Shown: positions 23,701-33,073, numbered from the stretch's first letter. The stretch is DNA of 51,576 bases from Vasconcelosia minhoensis LEGE 07310 (GCF_015207255.1 NZ_JADEXG010000037.1:1-51576); one strand, 5' to 3'. Numbers and translations: made by a program. The notes: generated by a model from the letters alone, not told the origin.

Positions 23701-25794
23701 GGTGCAGACTGGCAGTGGGGTGAAAACTACTCCGCCGACCGCTTCATTGCCAAGGGAGAAGTGACGCCGAATGCGCTGATTCTAGAGCCGCTGCGATTTG
23801 AGTCCGTCGCGCCAACGCTGGCCCGGGAAGAGATTAGCGACCCAGAGCTGACCATTGAGCCCGAGCTGGTCTATGTCAATCTCGCTGGTCAGTTTGTCTA
23901 CGGCCGCGATACCGAACTCACGTCTAATCTGCAGGCGACGGCGGCCAATCTGGATATCACTGACCTACGGGAGATCCTCAACCTGCCGCTAGACGTCGAT
24001 GGTCGGCTCAACGCGATCGCGTCTTTAGGCGGCAACCTAGACAATCCGCAGCTGCGCGGTACGGTCAATCTGGACGCGGCAACCATTAACAATACGCCGG
24101 TGGATACGGCTAATGCCCAGTTCCTCTTCCAAAATGCCCGGCTGAGCTTACTCAGCACGCTGACCACGACCCAGTCCGACGAACCGCTGACGCTGGCGGC
24201 CCAGATTCCCTACGCCTTTGACTTTATGGCGGTGCAGCCCGAGAGCGACGCGATCGCGATTGACGTCAGCGTTGAAAATGAGGGGCTAGCCCTACTCAAT
24301 GCCTTTAATCGTCAGGTGGCCTGGGATTCGGGCCAGGGGGAAGTCCGCTTGCAGGTGCGGGGAACGCTGGCCGACCCGCGGGTGAGCGGATTCGCCAATT
24401 TACAAAATGCGGTGCTCAGAGCCCGGGTGCTGCCCGATCCGTTAACGAATGTCAACGGATCGGCCCGATTTGAGGGCGATCGGATCATCGTGGAGAACCT
24501 CAGCGGTCAGTTCAGCGAAGGCCAGCTCGCGGCTGCCGGGGTGCTGCCGCTGACCGCACCAATCATCAGCGAGTCGGCCCTGGCAGCGCTGAGTCAGGAC
24601 CTGGCCACCGGCCCCAACGCCGTCACCCCACCGGACGCAGAACGTCCCTTCGACCCGCGCTTGCCGCTGCCGCTCGACGCCGCTGGCCCGCTTACGGTCA
24701 ATCTCCAGGACATTGACCTCAGCCTGAAGGGAACCTACGGCGGCGCGGTGAATGGCCAGGTGGTAATCGGTGGCAGCATCCTGGGTAACGGCCCGCAGCT
24801 GGGCGGCGAGATGGTGCTGTCCCAGGGCCAGATCTTTCTACCCGAGGGTGGTGAAGGGACCGGACAGCCGACGACGCCAGTAGCCGATCCGACGCCAAGC
24901 GATCCGGCCGATCGCGCCGCCTTTGGCTTCCAGGGCCTGCGCGTCACCTTGGGCGACTCGGTGCGGATCATTCAAAATAATCTGCTCAACTTTGTGGCCG
25001 AGGGCACGCTGCAGCTGGACGGGCCAGTGACCGCGATCGCGCCCCAGGGCACCATTCGCCTACGCTCGGGCCGGGTCAATCTATATACCACCATCTTCCA
25101 GCTCGTCGGCTCTGCTGAGAATACGGCGACCTTCTTGCCCGACCAGGGCCTGCAAGATCCCATCCTCGACGTCGAGCTGCGGGCCTCGGTGCCCGAAGTG
25201 GTGAGTACCGCACCGATTGCGCCCGCTCCCTTCGCCAGTTCAGAAGTGGCGGATACGTCCCTAGACCCCTTCAACAGCACCCTGGGCACGCTGCGCACGA
25301 TCCGCGTCCGGGCCTCGGTGGAGGGTCCCGCCAGCCGGATTTTTGACAACCTCACCCTGACCAGCTCGCCGTCTCGCTCAGAAGCTGAGATTGTCGGCCT
25401 GATTGGCGGCGGCTTTGTCAGCGCGCTGGAGTCAGTCAGCGGCGGCGACAGTTTGCAAGGGGTGATCGGCCTGGTCAGCAGTGCGCTGCTCACTCGGGTC
25501 CAGGACACCATTGGCGGAGCGCTGGGGCTAACCGAGTTTCGCCTGTTTCCGGTGACCCCAGCATCGCGCTTTTCGGCGGCTGAAAACAACACGGGCTCAT
25601 CTTTGGACATCGCCGCTGAAGTCGGGTTTGACGTCAGCGAAGACTTCTCCGTATCGGTGCTCAGGATCCTGACCGACAGCACCCCAACCGAGTTCAACCT
25701 GCGCTATCGGCTGAGCGACGAATTCAACGTCAGGACGACGACCAACCTGGACGATATCAACCAGGTGGTAATCGAATTTGAAACCCGGTTTTAG
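20746..25794 (+). CDS. Translocation/assembly module TamB-domain protein
   Basis: A 1682-residue protein with an N-terminal membrane anchor (about residues 25-50, LGLGAGTLVGIAGIGAGIWGWLYL) and a long, repetitive beta-rich body. Repeating VxGxVxLxxGxL-type strands and the C-terminal DUF490/TamB domain (ending INQVVIEFETRF) fit the AsmA/TamB-type bridge proteins that connect inner and outer membranes for lipid or protein transport; cyanobacterial homologues are this size. GTG is used as start, since no nearby ATG precedes the anchor. Many HIP1 sites are inside. Partner TamA is not in the window. Confidence 0.9.
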   Translation: MTSPTPDPSPDRPPESRRWPWFKLGLGAGTLVGIAGIGAGIWGWLYLQENLSPLVSNALTNALERPVELGELEHLGLGSLRFGPSEMGPRPSADDPTRATAETVWVEFDLFEVLWTRTLTLDLELSGVEGYLEQDQERGWILFRIPEGEPGRVKIRVDEILIKDSQVVMLPYRPEQRQPILFEQVRGLVDLDPIVVEGESAQRISFDFKTAPEAGGQIDVSGQTQPTAAGRETNLVVRADRAPLADALSFTLSTLGFQDTPISAEAGRVGGTINLAFRPDQPTAFDGNLSLDDGELQVAQLPQPIRGIEGETQFEGQELTIDRLVASYGELEAEAEGEINFQEGYDLVVRSDQVTVEDVVSTFDLSLPVAAAGTFAAEADVTGPLQNPRISGRIEAQDRAVVDQLTFAELATRFTYQDSQLFFDQIAAQPTVGGQLTGSGEVELGDPTRFAFDVSGQNLPANRLASLFGVNTNIVLGRVAADAQISGTPGTVSTVVQWRAPEAQYPGRGEVAIADGAIRLRDTVLQVAGGTVSGSALFADGRWNSDLALANVALDQLSQRLSGQVSGQVELAGTTQDFSPAAITGQGDLTFSQGLAAFSAQLAQYRDPLVASVRWNGEQLIIDQATSDRLRASGTITPQLTGSSIAGIERFNLDLNADDYALATLPVKLPANVNLAGLASFSGQLTGTPSQPQLEGRVRLEDFVFNQLAFAPELTGPVDFSRTEGLALSLSGGGDRIAVNYTDPRDFDFDIVQQGAFARGQTEGDLLVVEAGDFPLAALNLPAEGLAQIGQVRGVLDTANLAINLDTRAVVGDIAIDQLGIGYIGTDRFEGQVRFANNLATLTGGELTLGNSLYLINGRVQLGENFAYRANIEAVQGEVQDILAALSIYDLQDFARGFRQPDFLRDFSPAQLATILATSPTGSSEATVLAQLRRLAEIQALQERAAQADDQAPLPPLQELYGPFTGDIALSGGTNQAFNARFDLAGADWQWGENYSADRFIAKGEVTPNALILEPLRFESVAPTLAREEISDPELTIEPELVYVNLAGQFVYGRDTELTSNLQATAANLDITDLREILNLPLDVDGRLNAIASLGGNLDNPQLRGTVNLDAATINNTPVDTANAQFLFQNARLSLLSTLTTTQSDEPLTLAAQIPYAFDFMAVQPESDAIAIDVSVENEGLALLNAFNRQVAWDSGQGEVRLQVRGTLADPRVSGFANLQNAVLRARVLPDPLTNVNGSARFEGDRIIVENLSGQFSEGQLAAAGVLPLTAPIISESALAALSQDLATGPNAVTPPDAERPFDPRLPLPLDAAGPLTVNLQDIDLSLKGTYGGAVNGQVVIGGSILGNGPQLGGEMVLSQGQIFLPEGGEGTGQPTTPVADPTPSDPADRAAFGFQGLRVTLGDSVRIIQNNLLNFVAEGTLQLDGPVTAIAPQGTIRLRSGRVNLYTTIFQLVGSAENTATFLPDQGLQDPILDVELRASVPEVVSTAPIAPAPFASSEVADTSLDPFNSTLGTLRTIRVRASVEGPASRIFDNLTLTSSPSRSEAEIVGLIGGGFVSALESVSGGDSLQGVIGLVSSALLTRVQDTIGGALGLTEFRLFPVTPASRFSAAENNTGSSLDIAAEVGFDVSEDFSVSVLRILTDSTPTEFNLRYRLSDEFNVRTTTNLDDINQVVIEFETRF

Positions 25795-25916
25795 ACTGGC
25801 TGCGATCCGCTAAATTGCGCTCTATACTGGACTGAGGCCAGCACCGGTTGCCTAGGGCAGAAGGCTCCTAGGGGAATCGGGTTGCCTCCTCTTGTTGACT
25901 CCCAGCGGTACTTCCC

Positions 25917-26768
25917 TTGCTCAAACAGACTTTCTCACTCCTGCTCCTGCTCGGTGTTTGGGTTGGGTCGCGGCCCGCTCAAGCCCAGGCCCTGTTGCCC
26001 TATACGCTACCCCTCGATGCCGAACAGCTGCAGGCCGATGGGCTTAGTCTGGCTCAGGACGCCGCTCAGCTGGCCCAGTTTCAGCAGTACGATGAGGCCC
26101 TAGCCCGGGCTCAGCTGGCGGTGCAGCTGGCCCCGACCAACCCCCAAGTGCTGGCCCTGCTGGGCAGCCTCTATTTGCAGGTTTCAGAACCCCAGCCGGC
26201 GGCGGCGATCGCGGCATTGGAGCAGGCCAAGCAGCTAGAGCCTGACAATGCCCTGGTTCACTTTGCCCTGGGCTCAGCCTACTTTAGCGAAACGGAGTAT
26301 CTTCGGGCTGCCCGCTCGCTGGAAGCGGGTCTGCGGATTGAGCCCAACAATCCGGGCGCGCTGTTTGACCTGGGTAATGCCTACTACAAGCTCAACCGCT
26401 ATGACCAGGCAATCGATCAGTACCAGGCTGCCGTTGAACAGGATGAGTCCTTCTGGCCCGCGGTAAATAACATTGGCCTGGTGCTGTTTGAGCGGGGCAA
26501 TGCCGACGGCGCGATCGCGCAGTGGCGCGCTTCCCTACAGCTGGCCGAGGGTGAAGCTGAACCCCAGCTCGCGATCGCCGCTGCCCTCTACAGCCAGGGC
26601 GGCCAGACCGAAGAAGCGATTCGCCTGGCGACTGAGGCGCTGGAGCGCGACAGCCGCTACGCTAACCTAGAATTTCTTCAGGAGCAGCTCTGGGGTGAGC
26701 GGCTGCTCGGGGCGACCGAGGCCCTATTTACGGCTCCGGCGGTGCAGGACCTGCTCTCGCAGCTGTAA
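25917..26768 (+). CDS. Secreted TPR protein
   Basis: A 283-residue protein starting with TTG. The first 25 residues form a Sec signal peptide (LLLLLGVWVGSRPAQA-QA), followed by about five TPR units (for example YDEALARAQLAVQLAPTNPQVLALLG, YDQAIDQYQAAVEQDESFWPA). It would act in the periplasm or envelope, where its neighbour TamB also works, but no functional link is shown. An ORF upstream in another frame carries no support. A strong terminator follows. Confidence 0.85.
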   Translation: MLKQTFSLLLLLGVWVGSRPAQAQALLPYTLPLDAEQLQADGLSLAQDAAQLAQFQQYDEALARAQLAVQLAPTNPQVLALLGSLYLQVSEPQPAAAIAALEQAKQLEPDNALVHFALGSAYFSETEYLRAARSLEAGLRIEPNNPGALFDLGNAYYKLNRYDQAIDQYQAAVEQDESFWPAVNNIGLVLFERGNADGAIAQWRASLQLAEGEAEPQLAIAAALYSQGGQTEEAIRLATEALERDSRYANLEFLQEQLWGERLLGATEALFTAPAVQDLLSQL

Positions 26769-26787
26769 TCGACCATTACCCCTAGCG

Positions 26788-26831
26788 TAGCTAAAAGCCC
26801 CCGCCGATCAATCGGTGGGGGCTTTTAGCTA
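26788..26831. terminator. Bidirectional intrinsic terminator
   Basis: A 21-bp perfect inverted repeat apart from one position pairs TAGCTAAAAGCCCCCGCCGAT (26788-26808) with its complement at 26811-26831; the single mismatch is a G-U wobble on the plus strand. A/T-rich ends flank a G/C core, so it can stop transcription of the TPR gene and the convergent response regulator. Confidence 0.85.
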
Positions 26832-26896
26832 GGGAAAAGGGCTAGACTATTCCGTATAGTACAGATATACTTATGCAGAATCTAGCCCTGCAAGGA

Positions 26897-27301
26897 TCAG
26901 TCTTCGTCAGCTGGGATAATGGCAACGATGTCGTCTACAAACTTCTGATGATCGACTACAGGTTTGGAAATATAGCCATCAGCACCGCTCTGCTGAAGGA
27001 AGTTTTCTCGGTCTCCGTCCATCGCATGGGCAGTCACTAGGATCACGGGCAGGCTGGCGGTAGCGGGGTCAGCCTTGAGCATTTGGGTAATCCGAATGCC
27101 GTCTACGGGCTTGCCCTGATAGAGACTGTGGGAAAGCGAAACATCCATCAAAATGACGTCAGCCTGCCGATTTTGGGCAATCGACATAACCTCTTCGACA
27201 TTTTCGGTATGTTTAACAAGGAGCCCTCCTCGCTTCGTCAAAATTTTTGAGAAGACACGGGCATTAATCGTGTCGTCTTCCACAATCAAAACGGTCTTCA
27301 T
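26897..27301 (-). CDS. Single-domain response regulator
   Basis: A 134-residue CheY-like receiver domain with no output domain. The acidic pair (EDD, residues 8-10) and the phospho-acceptor Asp in ILMDVSL near residue 52 are present, and the downstream Thr (VTAHA) and Lys (ISKPV) complete the active site. An insertion in the segment after the phospho-Asp (SHSLYQGKPVDGIRITQML) is shared with cyanobacterial receivers. No kinase is nearby, so the partner is unknown. It ends next to the bidirectional terminator. Confidence 0.87.
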   Translation of the reverse strand: MKTVLIVEDDTINARVFSKILTKRGGLLVKHTENVEEVMSIAQNRQADVILMDVSLSHSLYQGKPVDGIRITQMLKADPATASLPVILVTAHAMDGDRENFLQQSGADGYISKPVVDHQKFVDDIVAIIPADED

Positions 27302-27495
27302 GAAGTTACTTGGCTGCTCTCAACGGCTTTTCTTAATCTCAACGGCTTTTCTTAGCAAACCTGATCATAATCAATCCGGGCTAGAACGAGTCAAATTTGG
27401 GTTAAATTACCTGAGCTCACCCATCCTGCCGTTTTTTTTACTTGCCCACAAGGTATAGCATCGTCATCTAGCCGACCTCACACAGGATCCCCCGC

Positions 27496-30000
27496 ATGGC
27501 CAAACAGTTAAACCTTTCCGAGCAAATTGTTGTCACTGCGCTTCACACCGAAGTGCAGCAGTCGTACTTAGAGTACGCGATGAGCGTGATCGTTGGGCGC
27601 GCCCTGCCCGATGCCCGCGACGGCTTAAAGCCCGTCCACCGGCGGATTTTGTACGCGATGCACGAGCTGGGGCTGACCCCCGACCGGCCCTTTCGCAAAT
27701 GTGCCCGCGTGGTCGGCGACGTGCTAGGTAAGTACCATCCCCACGGTGACCAGGCCGTCTACGATGCCCTGGTGCGGATGGTGCAGGACTTTTCCAGCCG
27801 CTATCCGCTGCTGACCGGTCATGGCAACTTTGGCTCGGTAGACAATGACCCGCCTGCGGCCATGCGCTACACCGAGACCCGGCTGGCCTCTGTCAGCCAC
27901 GAGGCGCTGCTGAGCGACGTGGGAGAGGCCACGGTCGATTTTATTGACAATTTTGATAGCTCTCAGCAGGAGCCGATCGTGCTGCCGGCCCAGCTGCCCA
28001 ACCTGCTGCTCAATGGCTCGTCGGGAATTGCTGTGGGCATGGCGACGAATATTCCGCCCCACAATCTGGGCGAGGTGGTAGACGGCCTGATTGCGCTGAT
28101 CGATCGGCCCACCCTGTCAGACGAAAAGCTGTTTGAACTAATCCCCGGCCCCGACTTTCCCACCGGTGGCGAAATTATTGACGCGAAGGGCATCAACGAC
28201 GCCTATCGCACGGGGCGCGGCAGCATTCCGGTACGGGGGATTGCCCAGTTTGAAGAAATTCAGCTCGGGCGTGGGCGGCAGCGGCGAAACGCGATCGTGG
28301 TCACTGAGCTGCCCTACCAGGTGAACAAGGCCAGCTGGATTGAGAAAATTGCCAATCTGGTCAACCAGGGCCGGATTGAGGGGATTGCTGATATTCGCGA
28401 TGAGAGCGATCGCGATGGTATGCGAGTGGTGATTGAGCTGAAGCGAGAAGCCCAGCCGCCGCTGATTCTCAACGACCTTTATCGGCTAACGCCGCTCCAG
28501 TCGAATTTTGGCGCCATCATGCTGGCGATTGACCAGGGGCAGCCCCGGCAGCTGTCGCTACGAGAAATGCTCCAGGCGTTTCTCGACTTCCGCGAAACCA
28601 CCCTGGTGCGCCAGTACCGCCATGAGTTGGAGAAAGCCCAACAGCGGCTGCACCTGGTCGAAGGGATGCTGATTGCGCTCAATAACCTGGACGATGTGAT
28701 CGAGATTTTGCGCCAGTCGGCTGATGGCTCCACCGCCAAAGTCGAGCTGCAGAACGAGTTTGACCTCAGCCCCCGCCAGGCCGACGAAATTTTAGCGATG
28801 CCGCTGCGGCGGCTGACCGGTCTGGAGCGGAAGAACCTAGAAACCGAAGCCGACAGCCGCCGGCAGCGGATTGCCGAGCTGGAACACCTGCTGAGCGATC
28901 GCAAAGCCCTATTCAAAGCGCTGAAGAAGGAGCTGCGCAGCCTCAAGAAAGAATTTGGCGATGAGCGCCGCACCCGCCTCCAGTCGTCAGAAGCACGGGC
29001 GGAGGAAAAGCAGATGCTGGCAGAGATCGTGGCGGAGGAAAGTGAAACAATCCTCGAATTTAGCCGTAAGGGCTACGTGCGGCGTTCCTCCCCCCGCGCC
29101 TTCCAGCGCCGCCAGGCCCGCCAGAAGACAGACTCTAGCCTGCAAGCGGCCGATGATTTCACGGTTCAAACCGAGCAGGCCACGGTCGCCCAGGAGCTGC
29201 TGGTGCTGACCCGCGACGGTAAAGCCTATACCCTCGACGTCGGTGCGATTCCCCTATCCCAGCGTCAGGCCAAAGGCCAGTCAAAGGGTCTGCCCCTGGT
29301 TGGGCTGCTGCCCGACGCGGTCACCAACGCCCCGGAGACGCTCGTCGCCCAGCTGCTGCTGAACGACGAGCGGCTTCAGCAGCAGCTGATCCTGGTCACC
29401 GCCCAGGGCCGCATCAAGCGTCTGCCGGCCTCTGGCCTCACCCATCTGACCGGCCGCGGCCTGACCGCGCTGAAGCTAAAGGACGATGACCAGCTCCAGT
29501 ACGCCTTTACCACGCCGATGGAAACGCAGCTGGTGATTGCCACCTCCGGCGGTCGGCTACTTAGATTTAGGGTGGATGAAGACCAGCTGCCGTCGATGGG
29601 CCGCACCGCCCAGGGGCCACAGGCGATCCGGCTGCCGAAGCAGGAACGGTTGGTGGGCTGCGTGCCGGTGACAGAGGGCGACGCCCTGCTGCTAGTGTCA
29701 GCTAAGGGCTATGCCAAACGGATGCGGGTCAGTAATCTCAAGCTCTCTAACCGCGGCGGCATCGGTTCCCAGTCGTTCAAATTTAGCCTCAAGCAGGACC
29801 AGCTCACCGCTATCCTGCCCGCCATACCTGAAACGAATTTTACCGTCCTCACCGATCAGGACCGCATGGCCCAGCTGCCGGTAGACGAGGTGACCTTGCA
29901 GGGCAGAAGCCAAACCTGCGATCGCGTCCTCACACCCGCCCGCAGCGAAGTCATTACCGCCGCCATGATCGCCGAGCTGGTGGACGCCGATGCCGATTGA
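27496..30000 (+). CDS. DNA gyrase/topoisomerase IV subunit A (second-type GyrA/ParC)
   Basis: An 834-residue type IIA topoisomerase A subunit: breakage-reunion core with catalytic Tyr125 in AAMRYTE, and a six-bladed C-terminal domain. The quinolone-target loop reads [10 protein letters not shown]: Gln86 stands where E. coli GyrA has Ser83. The GyrA-box, QRRGGKG in gyrase, is here QRRQARQ (residues 537-543), with the glycines lost; an intact box is needed for DNA wrapping and negative supercoiling. This argues that it is the topoisomerase IV (ParC)-like paralogue, decatenating or relaxing, rather than a supercoiling gyrase. A separate gyrA would be expected elsewhere. Plausible RBS AGGATC precedes the ATG. 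Confidence 0.85.
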   Translation: MAKQLNLSEQIVVTALHTEVQQSYLEYAMSVIVGRALPDARDGLKPVHRRILYAMHELGLTPDRPFRKCARVVGDVLGKYHPHGDQAVYDALVRMVQDFSSRYPLLTGHGNFGSVDNDPPAAMRYTETRLASVSHEALLSDVGEATVDFIDNFDSSQQEPIVLPAQLPNLLLNGSSGIAVGMATNIPPHNLGEVVDGLIALIDRPTLSDEKLFELIPGPDFPTGGEIIDAKGINDAYRTGRGSIPVRGIAQFEEIQLGRGRQRRNAIVVTELPYQVNKASWIEKIANLVNQGRIEGIADIRDESDRDGMRVVIELKREAQPPLILNDLYRLTPLQSNFGAIMLAIDQGQPRQLSLREMLQAFLDFRETTLVRQYRHELEKAQQRLHLVEGMLIALNNLDDVIEILRQSADGSTAKVELQNEFDLSPRQADEILAMPLRRLTGLERKNLETEADSRRQRIAELEHLLSDRKALFKALKKELRSLKKEFGDERRTRLQSSEARAEEKQMLAEIVAEESETILEFSRKGYVRRSSPRAFQRRQARQKTDSSLQAADDFTVQTEQATVAQELLVLTRDGKAYTLDVGAIPLSQRQAKGQSKGLPLVGLLPDAVTNAPETLVAQLLLNDERLQQQLILVTAQGRIKRLPASGLTHLTGRGLTALKLKDDDQLQYAFTTPMETQLVIATSGGRLLRFRVDEDQLPSMGRTAQGPQAIRLPKQERLVGCVPVTEGDALLLVSAKGYAKRMRVSNLKLSNRGGIGSQSFKFSLKQDQLTAILPAIPETNFTVLTDQDRMAQLPVDEVTLQGRSQTCDRVLTPARSEVITAAMIAELVDADAD

Positions 30001-30133
30001 GTTAGACTGCCGCCGCCATAGCGCTCTCAGTCCAATTGAGTTTGGTGAGGCCTTTAAACCCCTTGCGGGGCACCTGACCCGCTAAGCTAGCCAAGGAGTT
30101 GCAGTATTCGCCGGTCGTCAGCGGGAGGTGATC

Positions 30134-31405
30134 ATGGCCAAAGTCGTTTTAGAAGATGTTTCCAAATCCTTTCCCAGCCAGCGTCGCCCGCCTGAGTCAG
30201 ATCAGCGCGATCCGGCCCAGGTACCCGCAGACCTAGAACCCACAGAAAAAAACACATCAGAACCGGCTGCTGCCGTACTGCGCCAGATTAGCTTTAGCGT
30301 GGCCGATGGCGAATTTATGGTGCTGGTGGGGCCGTCGGGCTGCGGTAAGAGTACGCTGCTGCGGCTAATTTCTGGCCTGGAAACGCTGACCGGCGGCAAT
30401 ATTTGGGTCGGCGAACAGCGGGTGAACACCCTACCGCCGAAGCAGCGCGACATTGCCATGGTTTTTCAAAGCTACGCCCTTTACCCCCATCTGAACGTCT
30501 ACGACAACCTGGCCTTTGGCCTGCGGCGAATGCGCAGCTGGCAGCGGCAATCTACCGAAACCTCGCCGAACCCGGGTTGGCAAGCCGCCCTGGTCACGGC
30601 CACCCGCCGCCTGCCCAAGTCGCTGCGCTACCAGTCTGCCGCAGAAAAGCAAATCGACCGGCGGGTGCGCCGGGTTGCCCAGATGCTGCAAATTGAAGCG
30701 CTGCTGTATCGGCTGCCCCGGCAGCTCTCGGGCGGCCAAAAGCAGCGAGTCGCGCTAGGGCGAGCCATGGCCCGCAATCCGCAGGTCTTTCTCATGGATG
30801 AACCGCTCTCTAATCTAGATGCCAAGCTGAGAACCGAGACCCGCGCCCAAATTGTCGCCCTGCAGCGTCAGCTCGGTACAACCACCCTCTACGTCACCCA
30901 TGACCAGACCGAGGCGATGACCATGGGCGATCGCATTGCCGTCATGAACGCCGGTCAAATTCAGCAGATTGCCCCGCCCTTAGAACTTTACCGCGCCCCG
31001 GCCAACCGCTTCGTGGCCGCCTTTATCGGCTCCCCGCCGATGAATTTTTTGCCGGTTATCGTCACCTCTACCGGGGTCAAACATCCGACCTTCGAACTCA
31101 CCCTGCCGCCCCATTGGCAGCCGGCCCTATCTCCCTACCAGGGACAGCCCGCGACCCTGGGCATTCGCCCGGAGCATTTTCAGCTATATCCCGACAGCGA
31201 CCTCAGCCTGACTGTCCAGCGCGTTGAAGCGTTGGGCAGTGAAACCTTCCTGACGGCAGCGCTGAATGAAACCATTCTGCAAATCAAAGTCAGCCCCGAC
31301 TATTCCATTCAGCCCGGTGAAACCGTACAGGTTTCAATAGAACGCGATCGCGTTCACCTCTTCGACCCCAACACCGAAGCCGCCATCCGCCCGCTCGCCC
31401 CATAA
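30134..31405 (+). CDS. Sugar-type ABC transporter ATP-binding protein (UgpC/MalK-like)
   Basis: A 423-residue ABC ATPase of the CUT1 family. Walker A GPSGCGKST, signature LSGGQKQR and Walker B VFLMDEP are intact, with a C-terminal TOBE-like regulatory domain (GIRPEHFQLYP). Two insertions are unusual: a roughly 30-residue Pro/Glu-rich stretch after SKSF (residues 14-45) and about 40 residues after the QSYALYP helix region (near FGLRRMRSW). Start chosen at the ATG 5 bases after GGGAGG; an in-frame GTG lies upstream. There are no permease or binding-protein genes next to it, so it may serve several importers. Confidence 0.85.
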   Translation: MAKVVLEDVSKSFPSQRRPPESDQRDPAQVPADLEPTEKNTSEPAAAVLRQISFSVADGEFMVLVGPSGCGKSTLLRLISGLETLTGGNIWVGEQRVNTLPPKQRDIAMVFQSYALYPHLNVYDNLAFGLRRMRSWQRQSTETSPNPGWQAALVTATRRLPKSLRYQSAAEKQIDRRVRRVAQMLQIEALLYRLPRQLSGGQKQRVALGRAMARNPQVFLMDEPLSNLDAKLRTETRAQIVALQRQLGTTTLYVTHDQTEAMTMGDRIAVMNAGQIQQIAPPLELYRAPANRFVAAFIGSPPMNFLPVIVTSTGVKHPTFELTLPPHWQPALSPYQGQPATLGIRPEHFQLYPDSDLSLTVQRVEALGSETFLTAALNETILQIKVSPDYSIQPGETVQVSIERDRVHLFDPNTEAAIRPLAP

Positions 31406-31527
31406 CGCCTATCACTCTTTTCTTTTTACGCTTCACCCTTCACCCCCCGACCCTCTATCCAAACTTCTCTAACCGCTGCACCCGGCAAACACAACAGTAA
31501 GCTAGGCTGACAAAAGGACTCCTCCAA

Positions 31528-31549
31528 GCGGCGACGGAGCGGCGACGGA
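31528..31549. repeat. 11-bp tandem duplication at the CDF start
   Basis: GCGGCGACGGA is repeated twice immediately ahead of the ATG at 31553 and includes the only SD-like bases (GGA). A change in copy number would alter spacing of the ribosome binding site. Confidence 0.6.
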
Positions 31550-31552
31550 CCT

Positions 31553-32458
31553 ATGGAAACAGTTAAAAGTACAACCCGCGGCTATCGGGCTGAGGTCCGC
31601 TGGGTCCTAATCGTGACCCTGGTTTTGAACCTGGTCGTGGTTATCCTCAAGGCTGGGCTGGGCTGGACGACGGGCTCACTGAGCCTGATGGCAGACGCGC
31701 TCCACAGCGTCACCGACAGCGCCAATAACGTGCTCGGTCTGGTGACTAACCAGCTGGCTTCCCCCGAACCCGACCGCGACCATCCCTACGGGCATCAGAA
31801 GTATGAGGCGGTGGGCGCGTTGGGGATTGCAGCCTTCCTGGGAATTGCCTGCTTTGAGATTTTGAACGGGGCGATTGAGCGCATTGTGATCGGCGGTGAG
31901 CCGGTTACGATGTCGGCGACGACGCTCTGGCTGATGCTGGTGGTTTTGGGCATCAATATTCTGGTGGCCTTTTACGAGCGCCGGGTGGGGCAGCGGTTGG
32001 GCAGCAACATTCTGATTGCCGATGCTCACCATACGATGAGCGATATCTGGATTACGATCGCGGTTCTAGGCGGCCTGATTGGGGTTTGGCGGGGGATCGG
32101 CTGGCTGGATCTGGTGCTGGCGTTTCCGGTCGCACTGCTGGTAATCCACAGCGGCTGGGTGGTGCTGTCGGCGAATTTACCCTGGCTGGTGGATGAGATG
32201 GCGATCGCGCCTGAAACCATCCATGCCGTCGTCATGCAGGTGCCGGGCGTGCTCAACTGCCACAGCATTGCTTCAAGAGGGCTACTGGGGCGGCAGGTGT
32301 TTATCGATATGCACCTGATAGTAGAGGCCAGAGACGTGGCTACCGCCCATGATATTACTGAGCAGGTCGAAGATCGCCTGGATGACGAATTCGGCCCGAC
32401 CCGCGTTACCATCCATGTCGAACCGCCCAGCTACGTCTCTGGAGAAATTAGCTACTAG
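31553..32458 (+). CDS. Cation diffusion facilitator (FieF-like) metal efflux transporter
   Basis: A 301-residue CDF transporter with six predicted membrane helices in the first 205 residues. Metal-site residues are visible as DALHSVTDSANN (transmembrane D-x-x-H... site) and HHTMSD in helix V; the C-terminal cytoplasmic domain (from about 215) contains the metal-sensing ferredoxin-like fold with MHLIVEA. Export of Zn2+, Fe2+ or Mn2+ is expected; the ion cannot be chosen from sequence. It ends 4 bases before pgsA, suggesting an operon. Confidence 0.87.
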   Translation: METVKSTTRGYRAEVRWVLIVTLVLNLVVVILKAGLGWTTGSLSLMADALHSVTDSANNVLGLVTNQLASPEPDRDHPYGHQKYEAVGALGIAAFLGIACFEILNGAIERIVIGGEPVTMSATTLWLMLVVLGINILVAFYERRVGQRLGSNILIADAHHTMSDIWITIAVLGGLIGVWRGIGWLDLVLAFPVALLVIHSGWVVLSANLPWLVDEMAIAPETIHAVVMQVPGVLNCHSIASRGLLGRQVFIDMHLIVEARDVATAHDITEQVEDRLDDEFGPTRVTIHVEPPSYVSGEISY

Positions 32459-32462
32459 CCCC

Positions 32463-33005
32463 ATGAATCTTCCCACCTGGATTACCACCATTCGCCTGCT
32501 GGGCATTCCTCTCGTCCTAGTCGCTCTGCAAGACCCCACCGATGCCCGCCGCTGGTTTAGCGTCGGCGCGTTTATTCTCTTCGCCGGTACTGACTGGCTT
32601 GATGGCTACCTGGCCCGACGGCTTAACCAGGTGACCGACCTGGGCAAGTTCCTGGACCCGCTGGTCGATAAGCTGCTGGTATTAGCCCCGCTGATGGCGC
32701 TGGTCGAGCTGGGTCAGATTCCCGGCTGGGGCGTATTTTTAATTTTGGCGCGGGAGCTGGCGATTTCCGGCTGGCGGGTGAATCCGGCGATGCAGCAGGG
32801 CAAGGTGCCCGGGGCAAACCTCTGGGGCAAGGCCAAGACAGTGACGCAAATTGCGGCGATTGCGGCGCTGCTGGCCCCACTGCCGCAGATCCAGCCAATT
32901 GCTGTAATCCTCTTCTGGCTCTGCGTCGCGATTACCTGGGTCTCTGGTCTGGTCTACCTCTGGCCCCGGCCTCAGCCTGCGACCTCGCCACCGCTTCAGT
33001 CTTAA
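32463..33005 (+). CDS. pgsA: CDP-diacylglycerol-glycerol-3-phosphate 3-phosphatidyltransferase
   Basis: A 180-residue CDP-alcohol phosphatidyltransferase that makes phosphatidylglycerophosphate, precursor of phosphatidylglycerol, an essential thylakoid lipid. The catalytic motif DGYLARRLNQVTDLGKFLDP (then LVDK) is complete, and several membrane helices surround it. The start at 32463 (MNLPTWITTIRLLGIP) matches the family N-terminus; an in-frame extension upstream lies inside the CDF gene. It follows that gene by 4 bases. Confidence 0.9.
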   Translation: MNLPTWITTIRLLGIPLVLVALQDPTDARRWFSVGAFILFAGTDWLDGYLARRLNQVTDLGKFLDPLVDKLLVLAPLMALVELGQIPGWGVFLILARELAISGWRVNPAMQQGKVPGANLWGKAKTVTQIAAIAALLAPLPQIQPIAVILFWLCVAITWVSGLVYLWPRPQPATSPPLQS

Positions 33006-33073
33006 CAGTTAGAAATTGGCAGAACCGGCATAATAGGTTAATGCCTTTTTTCTAACCTTTAGGAGAAGCCAAA

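Noticed and set aside
22965-25697. Long minus-strand frames inside the TamB gene (for example 24972-25697)
   Set aside because: They are antisense shadows of a GC-rich coding sequence with no domain similarity and composition rich in Ser/Arg/Pro.
30038-30090. Small CCCC-TTGC-GGGG hairpin after the gyrA-type gene
   Set aside because: Only a 4-bp stem with no U-tract; too weak to call a terminator.
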